A stretch of DNA of 64,000 nucleotides from Acidimicrobiales bacterium. GTDB lineage: Bacteria; Actinomycetota; Acidimicrobiia; Acidimicrobiales; Iamiaceae. The DNA lies in NCBI GenBank assembly GCA_035630295.1, contig DASQKY010000001.1, positions 17,826 to 81,825 on the forward strand, written 5' to 3'. A program made the position numbers and the translations under genes. Positions 46,502-56,622 of this stretch are shown one piece after another. How positions within the stretch are numbered: the stretch's first letter is position 1; each line of letters begins with the position of its first letter. The notes under the pieces were generated by a model. It did not search any database and had not been told where the DNA came from. It saw only the letters and a list, made by a program, of their open reading frames with translations.

Positions 46502-47197
46502 ATGGACCCCATGGCACGAGCGACGGTGAGCCACGGCGAGGCCCGGGCGGACATCGAGGAGGGCGAACGGGTCCGCATCGGGCGCAGCTCGGTGTGCGAC
46601 ATCCAGGTCGGATCGGGCGCCGACGGGGGGCCCGAGGACCTGGGCGTGAGCCGCACCGCGGCCACCGTCTCCATGCAGGACGGGCGCCTGTGGGTCCGCA
46701 ACGACTCGGCCAGCCAGCCCGTGTACCTGGTGCCCGAGACCGGCCCCACCCGGGTGCTGGAGAACCAGGACGAGATCGCCTCGCTGCCCATCGACCGGGT
46801 CACCGTGCAGTTCCGGGGCCGCATCCGCACCCACGACGTGCAGGTCGAGCTGGAGATGGCCGCCCCCCTGGGCGACACCCGGCCCATCCCCACCGACGGT
46901 CCGGCCACCCAGTACCTGCTGGAGTTCACCAACGCCGAGCGCCGCATCCTCACCGCCCTGTGCGAGCCGCTGCTGACGGCCCGGGGCGACCAGGCCCGGC
47001 CCGCCTCCTACGCCCAGGCCGCCGAGCGGTTGTTCCTGTCCCGCAGCCGGGTCGAGAACTGCATCGCCGACCTGGTCAAGAAGTACGCCTCGGCCGGCGT
47101 GCCGGGCCTGGAGGGCCCGGAGGCCAAGGACAACCTGTGCCGCTACGCCGTGCGCTCCGGCTCCATCAGCGCCGCCGACCTCGACCTCATCGCCTGA
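46502..47197 (+). CDS. FHA-domain protein with winged-helix end
   Basis: A ~231-residue protein. Residues 1-100 form an FHA-like domain: RVRIGRSSVCDIQVGSGADGGPEDLGVSRTAATVSMQDGRLWVRNDSASQPVYL. The C-terminal ~85 residues (EFTNAERRILTALCEPLLT...YAQAAERLFLSRSRVENCIADLVKKYASAGV) resemble a winged helix. This suggests a phosphopeptide reader with DNA binding. ATG 46502 or 46511. No kinase is adjacent. Confidence 0.72.
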   Translation: MDPMARATVSHGEARADIEEGERVRIGRSSVCDIQVGSGADGGPEDLGVSRTAATVSMQDGRLWVRNDSASQPVYLVPETGPTRVLENQDEIASLPIDRVTVQFRGRIRTHDVQVELEMAAPLGDTRPIPTDGPATQYLLEFTNAERRILTALCEPLLTARGDQARPASYAQAAERLFLSRSRVENCIADLVKKYASAGVPGLEGPEAKDNLCRYAVRSGSISAADLDLIA

Positions 47198-47308
47198 CCA
47201 CCCCGCTCCGGTGGCCGGCCGGTCGCCGAGGGCCCCTGGGTCGGCCCGGCCCCCCGGGCGTGGGGCCGCTAATCTGACGCCGCGCCAGATGTTGGTGCGG
47301 AGGTGCCC

Positions 47309-49039
47309 ATGCTCGACCACGTGATCACCGGTGGGACCGTGGTCGACGGCACCGGCGCCCCGGGCCGGGTGGCCGACGTGGGCATCCGGGACGGGCGGAT
47401 CACGACCGTGGCCGAGCCGGGCGCCCTGGCCGGGGAGGGGACCGAGACCCTCGACGCCGACGGCCTGGTGGTGGCCCCCGGCATCATCGACCCCCACACC
47501 CACTACGACGCCCAGATCTTCTGGGACCCGCACGTCTCCCCGTCGAACGTCCACGGCGTCACCAGCGTCATCAGCGGCAACTGCGGCTTCACCCTGGCCC
47601 CCCTCCGGGCCGAGGACGCGGCCTACACCCGGGAGATGATGGCCAGCGTCGAGGGGATGTCGGTGGCCGCCCTGGAGGAGGGCGTGCCCTGGGACTGGCA
47701 CACCTTCGGCGACTACCTCGACCGGCTGGAGGGCCGGGTCGGGGTGAACATCGGCTTCCTGGTCGGCCACTGCGCCCTGCGGCGCTACGTGATGGGCGAG
47801 GCCGCGGTGGGCCAGGAGGCCACCGGCGGCCAGGTGGCCGAGATGCGCCGCGTCCTGGCCGAGTCGCTGGCCGCCGGGGGGCTGGGCTTGTCCACCACCC
47901 TGAGCCGCACCCACTCCGACGGCGACGACCGGCCGGTGGCGTCGCGGTGGTCGACGCCCGAGGAGCTGCTGGCCCTGTGCCAGGAGGTCGGCGCCCACGA
48001 GGGCACCACCCTCGAGGCCATGACCGACGGCTGCCTCGATCGCTTCAGCGACGACGAGATCGACCTGTTCGCCTCCATGACCGCCATCGCTCGCCGGCCG
48101 CTCAACTGGAACGTGCTGACCATCGACTCCCGGGAGCCGGGGCGCATCCCCCGCCAGCTCGGCGCCAGCGACGTCGCCGCGTCGCGGGGCGGGCGCATCG
48201 TGGCCCTCACCCTGCCGGTGCAGGTGCCCATGAACATGAGCTTCCTCACCCACTGCGGGCTGTTCCTCATCCCCGGCTGGGGCGAGGTCCTGCGCCTGCC
48301 GGTGCCCGAGCGCATGGCCCGCCTGCAGGAGCCCGAGACCCAGGCCTTCCTGCTGGAACGGGCCACCTCCGACGAGGCCGGGGTGTTCAAGCGCCTGGCC
48401 GCCTTCGGCGACTACGTCATCGGCGACACCTACTCCGACGCCAACGAGGGCCTGAAGGGCCGCCGGGTGGCCGACGTCGCCGCCGAGCGGGGGGCCGACC
48501 CGTTCGCCACCCTGATCGACATCGTGGTGGCCGACGAGCTGCGCACCGTGCTGTGGCCCATCCCCCCCGACGGCGACGACGCCTCGTGGGAGCTGCGCCG
48601 CCGGGTCTGGGAGGACGACCGGGCCATGCTGGGCGGCTCCGATGCCGGTGCCCACCTGGACCGCATGTGCGGGGCGCCGTTCCCCACCCGCTTCCTGGCC
48701 GACACCCTCCGGGGCCGGCGGCTCGTGTCCCTGGAGCGGGCCGTCCAGCTCATGACCCAGGTGCCGGCCGAGCTGTTCGGGCTGCGCGATCGGGGGGTGC
48801 TGCGGGAGGGGGCCCACGCCGATGTCCTGGTGTTCGACCCCGAGACGGTGGGGGCCGAGCACGCCACCCTGGTCCACGACCTGCCCGGCCGCTCGCCCCG
48901 CCTCACCGCCGGCGCCCGCGGCGTGCGCCGGGTCTACGTGAACGGCGTGGTGGCCGTGGAGGACGACCGGGCCACCGGCGCGCTGGGCGGCACCGTCCTG
49001 CGCAGCGGCCGCCACACCGCCACCGTCGCCACCCGCTGA
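47309..49039 (+). CDS. N-acyl-D-amino-acid deacylase family amidohydrolase
   Basis: A 576-residue amidohydrolase. Metal motifs: IIDPHTHYDAQ, ISGNCGF, VGHCALR, GGLGLSTTLS and GGSDAGAHLD. The final strands (VLREGAHADVLVFDPETV) are typical. Family members hydrolyse N-acyl-D-amino acids or related amides; the exact substrate is not visible. GGAGG five bases before the ATG sets the start. TAATCT at 47270-47275 is a candidate -10. Confidence 0.88.
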   Translation: MLDHVITGGTVVDGTGAPGRVADVGIRDGRITTVAEPGALAGEGTETLDADGLVVAPGIIDPHTHYDAQIFWDPHVSPSNVHGVTSVISGNCGFTLAPLRAEDAAYTREMMASVEGMSVAALEEGVPWDWHTFGDYLDRLEGRVGVNIGFLVGHCALRRYVMGEAAVGQEATGGQVAEMRRVLAESLAAGGLGLSTTLSRTHSDGDDRPVASRWSTPEELLALCQEVGAHEGTTLEAMTDGCLDRFSDDEIDLFASMTAIARRPLNWNVLTIDSREPGRIPRQLGASDVAASRGGRIVALTLPVQVPMNMSFLTHCGLFLIPGWGEVLRLPVPERMARLQEPETQAFLLERATSDEAGVFKRLAAFGDYVIGDTYSDANEGLKGRRVADVAAERGADPFATLIDIVVADELRTVLWPIPPDGDDASWELRRRVWEDDRAMLGGSDAGAHLDRMCGAPFPTRFLADTLRGRRLVSLERAVQLMTQVPAELFGLRDRGVLREGAHADVLVFDPETVGAEHATLVHDLPGRSPRLTAGARGVRRVYVNGVVAVEDDRATGALGGTVLRSGRHTATVATR

Positions 49040-49052
49040 CCGGACCGGCCCC

Positions 49053-49646
49053 TCAGGCCAGGTCGCGCTCGTAGGGGAAGCCGAGGTCGGGGGCGGTGAC
49101 CAGGGCCCGGAGGGGGACGCCGGCCTCGACGGCCAGGGCCTCGACGGTGCCGCCCCGGTCGACCACCGGCACCAGCAGCACCGGCTCGGCCCCCACGGAC
49201 CGGATGACCTCGACCGCCTCCAGCATCGACACCCCCCGGGTGACGGCGTCCTCGGTGACGGCCACCCGGTCACCGGGGCCCAGCGCCCCGGCCACCCGGC
49301 CCCCCATGCCGTGGCCCTTGGCCTCCTTGCGCACCGTGAACGCCTTCAGCATGCGACCCCGGGTGGCGGCGACGCCGGCGGTGGCGTAGGCCGCGGCGTC
49401 GGCCCCCACGGTCAGGCCCCCCAGGGCGGTCACGTCGTCGGGCAGCACGGCCAGCAGGGCATCGGCCACCAGCAACATCCCCTCCGGCGAACAGGTGGTC
49501 TGCTTGGCGTCGATGAACCACTCCGACCGGCGGCCCGACTTCAGGGTGAAGTCCCCCCGCTGCACGCTGTGGGCCAGGACGTGGTCCCGCAGGGCCGGGA
49601 ACGGGCAGGGCGGGGGGGCGGGGTCGGTGGGGGCGCCGTCGGTCAT
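49053..49646 (-). CDS. pyrE: Orotate phosphoribosyltransferase
   Basis: A 197-residue PRTase. The PRPP loop is VAVTEDAVTRGVSMLEAVEVI; substrate loop FTVRKEAKGHGMGGRV and the N-terminal hood RGDFTLKSGRRSEWFIDAKQT match OPRTase. It makes OMP in pyrimidine synthesis. On the minus strand TACTGT ends seven bases before the ATG. Confidence 0.93.
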   Translation of the reverse strand: MTDGAPTDPAPPPCPFPALRDHVLAHSVQRGDFTLKSGRRSEWFIDAKQTTCSPEGMLLVADALLAVLPDDVTALGGLTVGADAAAYATAGVAATRGRMLKAFTVRKEAKGHGMGGRVAGALGPGDRVAVTEDAVTRGVSMLEAVEVIRSVGAEPVLLVPVVDRGGTVEALAVEAGVPLRALVTAPDLGFPYERDLA

Positions 49647-49821
49647 GGCTCCGACAGTACGGCCCCCCGGCCGGGGCGGCCGGTGTCACAGCACCCTTCT
49701 GAGCGGCCGGCGCGGCCTCCCGGCGCCGATGGCGGCGTGGCCTCGACCGGCATCGCCGTGTCATGCTCGGGGGCCGCGTGAAGGGGCTCGCGCCGTCCCG
49801 ATCGCACCCGAGGAGAGGGCC

Positions 49822-49881
49822 ATGCCAGATCCCGTCGCCCCCACTGCGGCACTCCCCCGAGCCGTCGAGGCCGTCCGGTGA
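49822..49881 (+). CDS. 19-codon leader ORF coupled to parA
   Basis: ATG 49822 has GAGGAGAGG four bases before, the strongest ribosome site nearby. The peptide MPDPVAPTAALPRAVEAVR ends in TGA that overlaps the parA GTG (GTGA, 49878-49881). parA has no ribosome site of its own, so it likely depends on reinitiation after this frame. Confidence 0.5.
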   Translation: MPDPVAPTAALPRAVEAVR

Positions 49882-50666
49882 CCCGGGTCGTCGCCGTGGC
49901 CAACCAGAAGGGGGGCGTGGCCAAGACCACCACGGTCCACAGCCTGGGCGTGGCCCTGGCCGAGGCCGGGCGCTCGGTCCTGCTGGTCGACCTCGACCCC
50001 CAGGCCTCGCTCACGTGGGCCTGCGGCATCGACCCCGACGTGCTGGAGCGGTCGATGCACGAGGTGCTGCTGCGCCGGACGAAGGCGGCCGACGCGGTGG
50101 TGGGCACGGCGGTCCAGGGCCTGTCGGTGCTGCCCTCGACCATCGACCTGGCCGGGGCCGAGATGCACCTGCTGACCAAGACGGGCCGCGAGTACGTGCT
50201 GCGCAAGGCCCTCGACCGGTTGGTGGCCGACTACGACGTGGTGCTCATCGACTGCCCCCCGTCGCTCGGCATCCTCACCATCAACGGCCTCACCGCCGCC
50301 GGGGAGGTGCTCATCCCCCTCCAGTGCGAGGCGCTGGGCCAGCGGGGCGTGACCCAGCTGATGGACACCATCGACGACGTCCGGGCCTACACCAACCGCG
50401 ACCTGGTGGTGCGGGGCGTGATCGCCACCATGTTCGACGGGCGCACCAGGCTGGCCCGCCAGGTCGTCGAGGAGGTGCGGAGCGTCCACGGGCTGGAGGT
50501 CTTCGACCCCCCGGTGCCCAAGTCGGTCAAGGTGGCCGAGGCGCCGGCCCGGGGCCGCTCGGTGCTCGAGCACGCCCCGGGGTCGAAGGGCGCGGTGGCC
50601 TACCGGGAGCTGGCCGAGCGGATCTTCGGGGCCAAGGGCAAGCGCAGGAAGAAGGACGACCGATGA
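49878..50666 (+). CDS. ParA family ATPase
   Basis: A 262-residue Walker ATPase. Deviant Walker A is NQKGGVAKTTT, followed by LVDLDPQASLTW and VLIDCPPSLGIL. Chromosomal orphan ParA proteins of this type occur in actinobacteria away from oriC. No parB gene is adjacent; a zinc-ribbon protein overlaps its end by four bases (ATGA). The GTG start overlaps a leader ORF. Confidence 0.88.
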   Translation: MTRVVAVANQKGGVAKTTTVHSLGVALAEAGRSVLLVDLDPQASLTWACGIDPDVLERSMHEVLLRRTKAADAVVGTAVQGLSVLPSTIDLAGAEMHLLTKTGREYVLRKALDRLVADYDVVLIDCPPSLGILTINGLTAAGEVLIPLQCEALGQRGVTQLMDTIDDVRAYTNRDLVVRGVIATMFDGRTRLARQVVEEVRSVHGLEVFDPPVPKSVKVAEAPARGRSVLEHAPGSKGAVAYRELAERIFGAKGKRRKKDDR

Positions 50667-51031
50667 CCGATGACCGGCGACCGACCGGGGGCGACGCCGC
50701 CGGGCCCGTGGCCCGGGGCCGGCGCCGCAACCTCGACCCCCAGGGCCGCCGGGCCCTGTTCGAGATGCCGGTCGAGGCCGCCCGCGACACCATCCGCAGC
50801 GGTGACGCCAAGGAGGGCAAGGACGCCCTCTACTCCACCGGCCCCCGCCAGGCCGGCTCGGTGGTGGTCGAGTGCTCCGGCTGCTCGGTCCGCACCCGCA
50901 TCTCCCTCACCGACGTGGCCATGCGCCTGGCCACCGCCTCGCTGTGGGTGCCCGGGCGGCACCACGGCCACTGGATGCGCTGCCCGGCCTGCGAGCGCCG
51001 CCGCTGGTGCGCCATCGCCTGGACCGACTGA
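50663..51031 (+). CDS. Zinc-ribbon protein coupled to ParA
   Basis: A 122-residue protein of unknown function. A basic N-terminus (RGRRRNLDPQGRRALFE) precedes a four-Cys module: VECSGC...MRCPACERRRWC. The ATGA overlap with parA implies a fixed partnership, perhaps as the DNA-binding partner. It converges on purM. Confidence 0.7.
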   Translation: MTDDRRPTGGDAAGPVARGRRRNLDPQGRRALFEMPVEAARDTIRSGDAKEGKDALYSTGPRQAGSVVVECSGCSVRTRISLTDVAMRLATASLWVPGRHHGHWMRCPACERRRWCAIAWTD

Positions 51032-51044
51032 CCCTCCAGGCTGA

Positions 51045-52082
51045 TCAGGAGGTGTAGCGGACGGTGCCGTGGCCCCGCTCGACCTGGCCTATCTCCACCG
51101 CTCGGTGGCCCGAGGCCCGGAGCACGTCGAGGGCCCGGTACAGGTCCTCGCGGGGGATGACGGCCACCATGCCCAGGCCCAGGTTGAACACCTGGCGCAT
51201 CTCGTCGTCGCTGATCTCGCCCAGTCGCTGGATCTCCCCGAAGATGCGCGGCGCCTCCCAGGTGCCCTCGTCGACCACGGCGTCGCAGCCCTTGGGCAAC
51301 GAGCGGGGCAGGTTGCCGGGCAGGCCGCCCCCGGTGACGTGGGCCAGGGCGTGCACGTCGACGGCGTCCAGCAGGGCCCGCACCGCCGGGGCGTAGACCA
51401 CCGACGGCTCCAGCAGCTCGTCGGCCAGGGAGTGGCGGGCCCCCTCGTAGGCCGGGGCCCGGAGGTCGCGGCCGGCCCGCTCCAGCAGCACCCGGCGGGC
51501 CAACGAGTAGCCGTTGGACCGCAGGCCGGGGGACGGCAGGCCGACCAGCACGTCACCGGGGTGGACGCGGTCGGGGCCGAGCATGAGGTCGCGCTCGACC
51601 ACGCCCACGGCGAAGCCGACCAGGTCGAACTCGCCGGGCTCCATGGACCCGGGGTGCTCGGCCATCTCACCGCCGATGAGGGCGCACCCGGCCTGGCGGC
51701 AGCCCTCGGCCACGCCCTCCACCAGCTGCTCGATGTGGTCGGGGTCGAGGTGGCCGACGGCGATGTAGTCCAGGAAGAACAGGGGCTCGGCCCCGGCGCA
51801 GACGATGTCGTCCACGCACATGGCCACCAGGTCGACGCCGATGGTGTCGAAGCGGTCGGCGGCCTGGGCCACCAGGGCCTTGGTGCCCACCCCGTCGGTG
51901 GAGGAGACCAGGACCGGGTGCCGGTAGCGGTGGCCGGCGAAGGAGAACAGCCCGCCGAAGCCACCGATGTCGCCGATGACCTCGGGCCGGAAGGTGGAGC
52001 GCACCTTGGCCTTGATGCGCTCGACGGCTTCCTCGCCGGCGGCGATGTCGACGCCGGCGTCCTTGTAGGTCTCTCCGCTCAT
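51045..52082 (-). CDS. purM: Phosphoribosylformylglycinamidine cyclo-ligase
   Basis: A 345-residue AIR synthetase. TDGVGTKALVAQ, DDIVCAGAEPLFFLDYIA and IGGEMAEHPGSM are diagnostic. It closes FGAM to AIR. purF lies 19 bases upstream on the same strand. Confidence 0.96.
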   Translation of the reverse strand: MSGETYKDAGVDIAAGEEAVERIKAKVRSTFRPEVIGDIGGFGGLFSFAGHRYRHPVLVSSTDGVGTKALVAQAADRFDTIGVDLVAMCVDDIVCAGAEPLFFLDYIAVGHLDPDHIEQLVEGVAEGCRQAGCALIGGEMAEHPGSMEPGEFDLVGFAVGVVERDLMLGPDRVHPGDVLVGLPSPGLRSNGYSLARRVLLERAGRDLRAPAYEGARHSLADELLEPSVVYAPAVRALLDAVDVHALAHVTGGGLPGNLPRSLPKGCDAVVDEGTWEAPRIFGEIQRLGEISDDEMRQVFNLGLGMVAVIPREDLYRALDVLRASGHRAVEIGQVERGHGTVRYTS

Positions 52083-52101
52083 GTCCGGTGGGCTCCGTGG
52101 G

Positions 52102-53649
52102 TCAGCTGGGGCGGCGGGCGTCGTCGGCGGGCAGGAGCGACGGCTGGTCGAGCACGGCGGCGGCGGCCAACGTGGTGGGCCGCTCGACGCGGGTGGCGTC
52201 GCCGCCCTCCAGCACGCCCTTGGTCAGCTCGACCGGCACCTCGATCGGGTACGTGCCGGTGAAGCAGGCGGCGCAGAAGCCGGCGGGGGCGGCCCCGGTG
52301 GAGGCCAGCAGCCGGTCGATGTCGATGTAGGCCAGGCTGTCGACGCCCAGGAACTCGCGGATGCCCTCGACGCTCAGCTTGGCCGCCAGCAGCTCCTTGG
52401 TGTCGCCGAAGTCCATGCCGTAGAAGCAGGGCCAGCGCACCGGGGGGGAGGTGAGCCGCAGGTGGACCTCGCGGGCCCCGGCCTCCCGCAGCATGCCGAC
52501 CAGCTGGTGCTGGGTGGTGCCCCGGACGATGGAGTCGTCGACCACCACGATGCGGCGACCCTCGATGTTCTCCCGCAGCGGGTTGAACTTCATGCGCACC
52601 GCCAGGGCCCGCATCTCCTGGGTGGGGGCGATGAACGTGCGCCCGATGTAGCGGTTCTTGACCAGGCCCTGGCCGAAGGGGATGCCGCTGCGGCGGGCGT
52701 AGCCCTCGGCCGCCGGCACCCCGCTCTCGGGCACCCCCATGACCATGTCGGCCTCGACCGGGGCCTGCTCGGCCAGGGCCTCCCCCTGGCGGACGCGGGC
52801 GTGGTGGACGCTCTGGCCGTAGAGCCGGGCGTCGGGCCGGGCGAAGTACACGAACTCGAACAGGCACAGGCGGGGGTCGATGCGCTCGGGGGGGAAGGGC
52901 GACAGCGACCGGGGCGCCTGGCCCGACTCCAGCACCACCACCTCTCCGGCCTCGACCTCGCGCACCATGGTGGCGCCCACGATGTCGAGGGCCGGGCTCT
53001 CCGAGGCCACCACCCAGCCCTGGTCGCCCCGGCGACCCAGGCACAGGGGGCGCAGGCCGTTGGGGTCGCGCACGGCGTAGACCCGGTGGGTGTCCATGAT
53101 GACGAACGAGAAGGCCCCCTCCAGGCGGGGCAGGACGGCCACGATGGCCCGCTCCAGGGCCTCGGGCGAGTCCGGCTGGCCCGAGGTGGCCAGCTCGTGG
53201 GCGATGAGCTCGGCCACCAGGTCGCTGTCGCTGCTCACGACGCCGGGGAGCATGCCGTGCTCCTCGGCCAGGCGGGCGGTGTTGGTCAGGTTGCCGTTGT
53301 GGCCCAGGGCAAGCTGGTGCTCGCCCACGTTGCGGTACACCGGCTGGGCGTTGCCCCAGGTGCTCGACCCGGTGGTCGAGTAGCGGGTGTGGCCGATGGC
53401 CAGGTGGCCGGTGAGGGGGGCCAGGGTGCGGTCGTCGAACACGTTGGACACCAGGCCCATGTCGCGCACGACGGTGACGTGCTCGCCGTCGCTGACGGCC
53501 ATGCCGGCCGACTCCTGGCCCCGATGCTGGAGGGCGTAGAGCCCCAGGTAGGTCAGGTGGGCGACGGGGTCGTCGGTGCTGATCACACCGAAGACGCCGC
53601 ACGCCTCCTTCGGCGAGTCGTCGAAGGGGTCGCGCACGGGTCCCATCAT
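52102..53649 (-). CDS. purF: Amidophosphoribosyltransferase
   Basis: A 515-residue enzyme. The Ntn glutaminase begins at Cys17 (PKEACGVFGVIS) after a short propeptide; GLYALQHRGQESAG follows; the PRTase carries VVVDDSIVRGTTQHQLVG and four Cys-rich positions near the end. It makes phosphoribosylamine. Start ATG 53649 or the adjacent 53646. It follows purL by 32 bases. Confidence 0.96.
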   Translation of the reverse strand: MMGPVRDPFDDSPKEACGVFGVISTDDPVAHLTYLGLYALQHRGQESAGMAVSDGEHVTVVRDMGLVSNVFDDRTLAPLTGHLAIGHTRYSTTGSSTWGNAQPVYRNVGEHQLALGHNGNLTNTARLAEEHGMLPGVVSSDSDLVAELIAHELATSGQPDSPEALERAIVAVLPRLEGAFSFVIMDTHRVYAVRDPNGLRPLCLGRRGDQGWVVASESPALDIVGATMVREVEAGEVVVLESGQAPRSLSPFPPERIDPRLCLFEFVYFARPDARLYGQSVHHARVRQGEALAEQAPVEADMVMGVPESGVPAAEGYARRSGIPFGQGLVKNRYIGRTFIAPTQEMRALAVRMKFNPLRENIEGRRIVVVDDSIVRGTTQHQLVGMLREAGAREVHLRLTSPPVRWPCFYGMDFGDTKELLAAKLSVEGIREFLGVDSLAYIDIDRLLASTGAAPAGFCAACFTGTYPIEVPVELTKGVLEGGDATRVERPTTLAAAAVLDQPSLLPADDARRPS

Positions 53650-53681
53650 CGCACCCGGGGGGCCCGGTCCCTCACTTGCGG

Positions 53682-55898
53682 TCAGGCCGACGCCGCGGGG
53701 GCGTCGAGGGCGTCGGGCAGGCGGTCGCGCCAGGCGGCCGTGGCCTCGGCCAGGTCCAGGTCGACGAGGCCGTCGACCACGATGCGATCTCCCCCGGCCC
53801 GGCCCAGCTCGGCCAGCGGCACCCCGGCCTCGGCCGCCGCCGCCCGCACCGCGCCCAGGCGGTCGGGGGCCACGCCCAGCACCACCCGGCCCGGCGCCTC
53901 GGCCAGGAGGGCGGCGGGGCCGTCGACCCCGGAGCACCGGGCACCCACGCCGGAGCGGACCGCCATCTCGGCCAGGGCCGCACCCAGCCCGCCGGCGGCC
54001 ACGTCGTGGACGCCGGAGACGGCACCGTCACCGACCAGGGACCGCACCAGGGCGGCCAGTCGGGTGACGGCCCCCAGGTCGAGGGGATCGAGGGTCCCGC
54101 CCCGGAGGCCCCGGGCCGCGGCCCAGGCCGAGCCGGCCAGCGACCGGGCGGCGGGCTCCCCGGCCACGACCACGTGGTGGCCCTCGACCAGGCCCACCCC
54201 GGGGGGCCGGCGGTCGAGCCGGTCGACCACGCCGAGGAGGCCGATCACCGGCGTGGGGTCGATGTCGACCCCGGCGGTCTCGTTGTAGAGGCTGACGTTG
54301 CCGCCGACCACGGGCAGGCCCAGGGCCCGGCAGGCCTCGGCCATGCCGTCGACGGCCTCGGAGAGCTGCCACATGACCTCGGGGTGCTCCGGGTTGCCGA
54401 AGTTGAGGCAGTTGACCACGGCCACCGGCCGGGCCCCGACGCAGGCCAGGTTGACCACCGACTCGGCCACCGTGGCCGCCGTGCCCAGGCGGGGGTCCAC
54501 CGCGCACCACAGGTGGTTGCCGTCGGTGGTGAGGGCGAGGCCCCGACCGGTGTCGACCCCGGTGGTGGGGTGCTTGAGGCGCAGGACGGCGGCGTCGCCC
54601 CCCGGGGCCTCGACGGTGTTGAGGAAGAGCTGGTGGTCGTACTGGCGGTAGACCCAGCTGGTGTCGCACAGGCCGTCGCGGACGACGGCCGTGCACTCGG
54701 CCGGGTCGGGGGCACCGGGGTCGTCGGCCGCTCGGGCGGCCTGGTCGGCCGGTGCGGCCCGGGGCCGGTCGTAGAGGGGGGCGGCGTCGTGGAGGCTGGA
54801 GGCCGGCACGTCGGCCAGCACCTCGCCGTCGGGGCCGTCGAGGATGCGGAGCCGGCCGCCGGAGGTGACCCGGCCGATGACGGTGGCCTGCACCTCCCAC
54901 CGGCCGCACAGGCGCAGGACCTCGTCGAGGCCGTCGGGGGTGACGATGGCCAGCATCCGCTCCTGGCTCTCGCTGGTCAGCACCTCGAAGGGCTCCATGC
55001 CCTCCTCGCGCCGGGGCACGGCGGCGACGTCGACGTCCATGCCCACGCCGCCGCGGGAGGCGGTCTCGCTGGTGGCGCAGGTGAGGCCGGCGCCGCCCAG
55101 GTCCTGGATGCCGACCACCAGGCCGGCGTCCAGCAGGGTCAGGCACGCCTCGATGAGCCGCTTCTCCTCGAAGGGGTCGCCGACCTGCACCGAGGGCCGC
55201 TTGTCCTCGCTGCCCTCGTCGAAGCCGGCCGAGGCCAGCACGCTCACCCCGCCGATGCCGTCGCGGCCGGTGGACGAGCCCAGCAGGACGGCCAGGTTGC
55301 CCTCGCCGGTGGCCGCCCCCAGGACCAGCCGCTCGGTGGGCAGGATGCCCAGGCACAGCACGTTGACCAGCGGGTTTCCCTGGTAGCAGGGGTCGAAGAC
55401 CACCTCGCCGCCCACGTTGGGCACGCCGACGGAGTTGCCGTAGGACGAGATGCCCGACACCACGCCCTCGGCCACCCACCGGCTGCGGGCGTCGTCGAGG
55501 GGGCCGAAGCGGAGGGGGTCCATGATGGCGATGGGGCGGGCCCCCATGGTGAAGATGTCCCGGAGGATGCCGCCCACGCCGGTGGCCGCCCCCTGGGCCG
55601 GCTCGATGAACGACGGGTGGTTGTGGCTCTCGATGCGGATGGCGGCGGCGATCCCGTCGCCCACGTCGACCACGCCGGCGTTCTCGCCCGGCCCCACCAG
55701 CACGTCCTCGCCCTCGGTGGGGAGGCGCTTGAGGTGCAGGCGCGACGACTTGTAGGAGCAGTGCTCGGACCACATCACCGCGTACATGGCCAGCTCGAGG
55801 TGGTTGGGCGCCCGGCCGAGGATGTCGGCGATGTCCGCCGCCTCGGCGTCGGTGAGCCCGAGGGCCCGGTGGATCGGCGGATCCTCGCTCGCGGTCAC
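53682..55898 (-). CDS. purL: FGAM synthase subunit PurL
   Basis: A 738-residue small-type PurL that works with PurQ and Pur[36 protein letters not shown] and the second half ([16 protein letters not shown]) are intact. TAGGGT (minus, 55912-55907) ends eight bases before the GTG. Heads the leftward group purL-purF-purM. Confidence 0.96.
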   Translation of the reverse strand: MTASEDPPIHRALGLTDAEAADIADILGRAPNHLELAMYAVMWSEHCSYKSSRLHLKRLPTEGEDVLVGPGENAGVVDVGDGIAAAIRIESHNHPSFIEPAQGAATGVGGILRDIFTMGARPIAIMDPLRFGPLDDARSRWVAEGVVSGISSYGNSVGVPNVGGEVVFDPCYQGNPLVNVLCLGILPTERLVLGAATGEGNLAVLLGSSTGRDGIGGVSVLASAGFDEGSEDKRPSVQVGDPFEEKRLIEACLTLLDAGLVVGIQDLGGAGLTCATSETASRGGVGMDVDVAAVPRREEGMEPFEVLTSESQERMLAIVTPDGLDEVLRLCGRWEVQATVIGRVTSGGRLRILDGPDGEVLADVPASSLHDAAPLYDRPRAAPADQAARAADDPGAPDPAECTAVVRDGLCDTSWVYRQYDHQLFLNTVEAPGGDAAVLRLKHPTTGVDTGRGLALTTDGNHLWCAVDPRLGTAATVAESVVNLACVGARPVAVVNCLNFGNPEHPEVMWQLSEAVDGMAEACRALGLPVVGGNVSLYNETAGVDIDPTPVIGLLGVVDRLDRRPPGVGLVEGHHVVVAGEPAARSLAGSAWAAARGLRGGTLDPLDLGAVTRLAALVRSLVGDGAVSGVHDVAAGGLGAALAEMAVRSGVGARCSGVDGPAALLAEAPGRVVLGVAPDRLGAVRAAAAEAGVPLAELGRAGGDRIVVDGLVDLDLAEATAAWRDRLPDALDAPAASA

Positions 55899-56138
55899 GT
55901 GGCAGGACCCTACCGCCGGCGTGGGCCGGCATCGTCACCCGGGCGCCGCCTTCGCCGCAGCCCGGGCCCCGGGGCGCCCGGACTCACGGCCACGACGCCA
56001 CCCCACTCAGCTCTCACTGGCCGACTTGTGGGGCGTGACAGTGACGATACGAGACATGGTCGGCTGCGGGGAGTAGTCTCAAATGCAGGGATTAGAGGGG
56101 TGGAAGTCCACAGTTCCCGAACGAGGTGAACGGTTTAC

Positions 56139-56570
56139 ATGCCACCGAAGAAGTCAGCACGCAAGGCGGCGACCAAGCGGACGATGTCCGACAGCCACAA
56201 AGAGGCGATCAAGGAAGGTCGGGTGCAGGCCAAGGCGGTGGCCGACTACCTCGAAGCGCTCACCGCCAACAAGCCGAAGCGGGGCCGTCAACGCACCCCT
56301 GATTCCATCAAGGCCCGCATCGAGGCCATCGACGCCACCGTCGAGGACACCGATCCCCTCACGCAGTTGAACCTGCGCCAGGAGCGCGAGGACCTCCAGG
56401 CCGAGCTGGCCAGCAAGCAGGCCAGCAACGACATCAGCGCCCTGGAAGAGGCGTTCATCACCCATGCCGGCGCCTACACCGCCCGCAAGGGCATCAGCTA
56501 CGGCGTCTGGCGGACGTCAGGGGTTCCGGCTGCCGTCCTGAAGAAGGCCGGCATCAGCCGCAGCGCCTGA
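56139..56570 (+). CDS. Conserved basic/helical protein, unknown function
   Basis: A 143-residue protein inserted between purL and purQ on the opposite strand. Lys/Arg-rich N-terminus (MPPKKSARKAATKR, histone-tail-like), a helical centre with NKPKRGRQRTPDSIKARI, and a C-terminal ITHAGAYTARKGISYGVWRTSGVPAAVLKKAGI that looks like a helix-turn-helix. Probably binds DNA. GAGGTGA stands before the ATG. Confidence 0.7.
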   Translation: MPPKKSARKAATKRTMSDSHKEAIKEGRVQAKAVADYLEALTANKPKRGRQRTPDSIKARIEAIDATVEDTDPLTQLNLRQEREDLQAELASKQASNDISALEEAFITHAGAYTARKGISYGVWRTSGVPAAVLKKAGISRSA

Positions 56571-56622
56571 TCACCTCGTCACCCGGGGGCGGGTCGGTCG
56601 GACCGGCCCGCCTCCGGCGCGC

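Noticed and set aside
47289-47324. 11-codon frame before the amidohydrolase
   Set aside because: No ribosome site and only chance overlap with the start.
55899-56138. Purine riboswitch ahead of the pur genes
   Set aside because: No aptamer-like structure seen; purL appears leaderless, which leaves no room for one.
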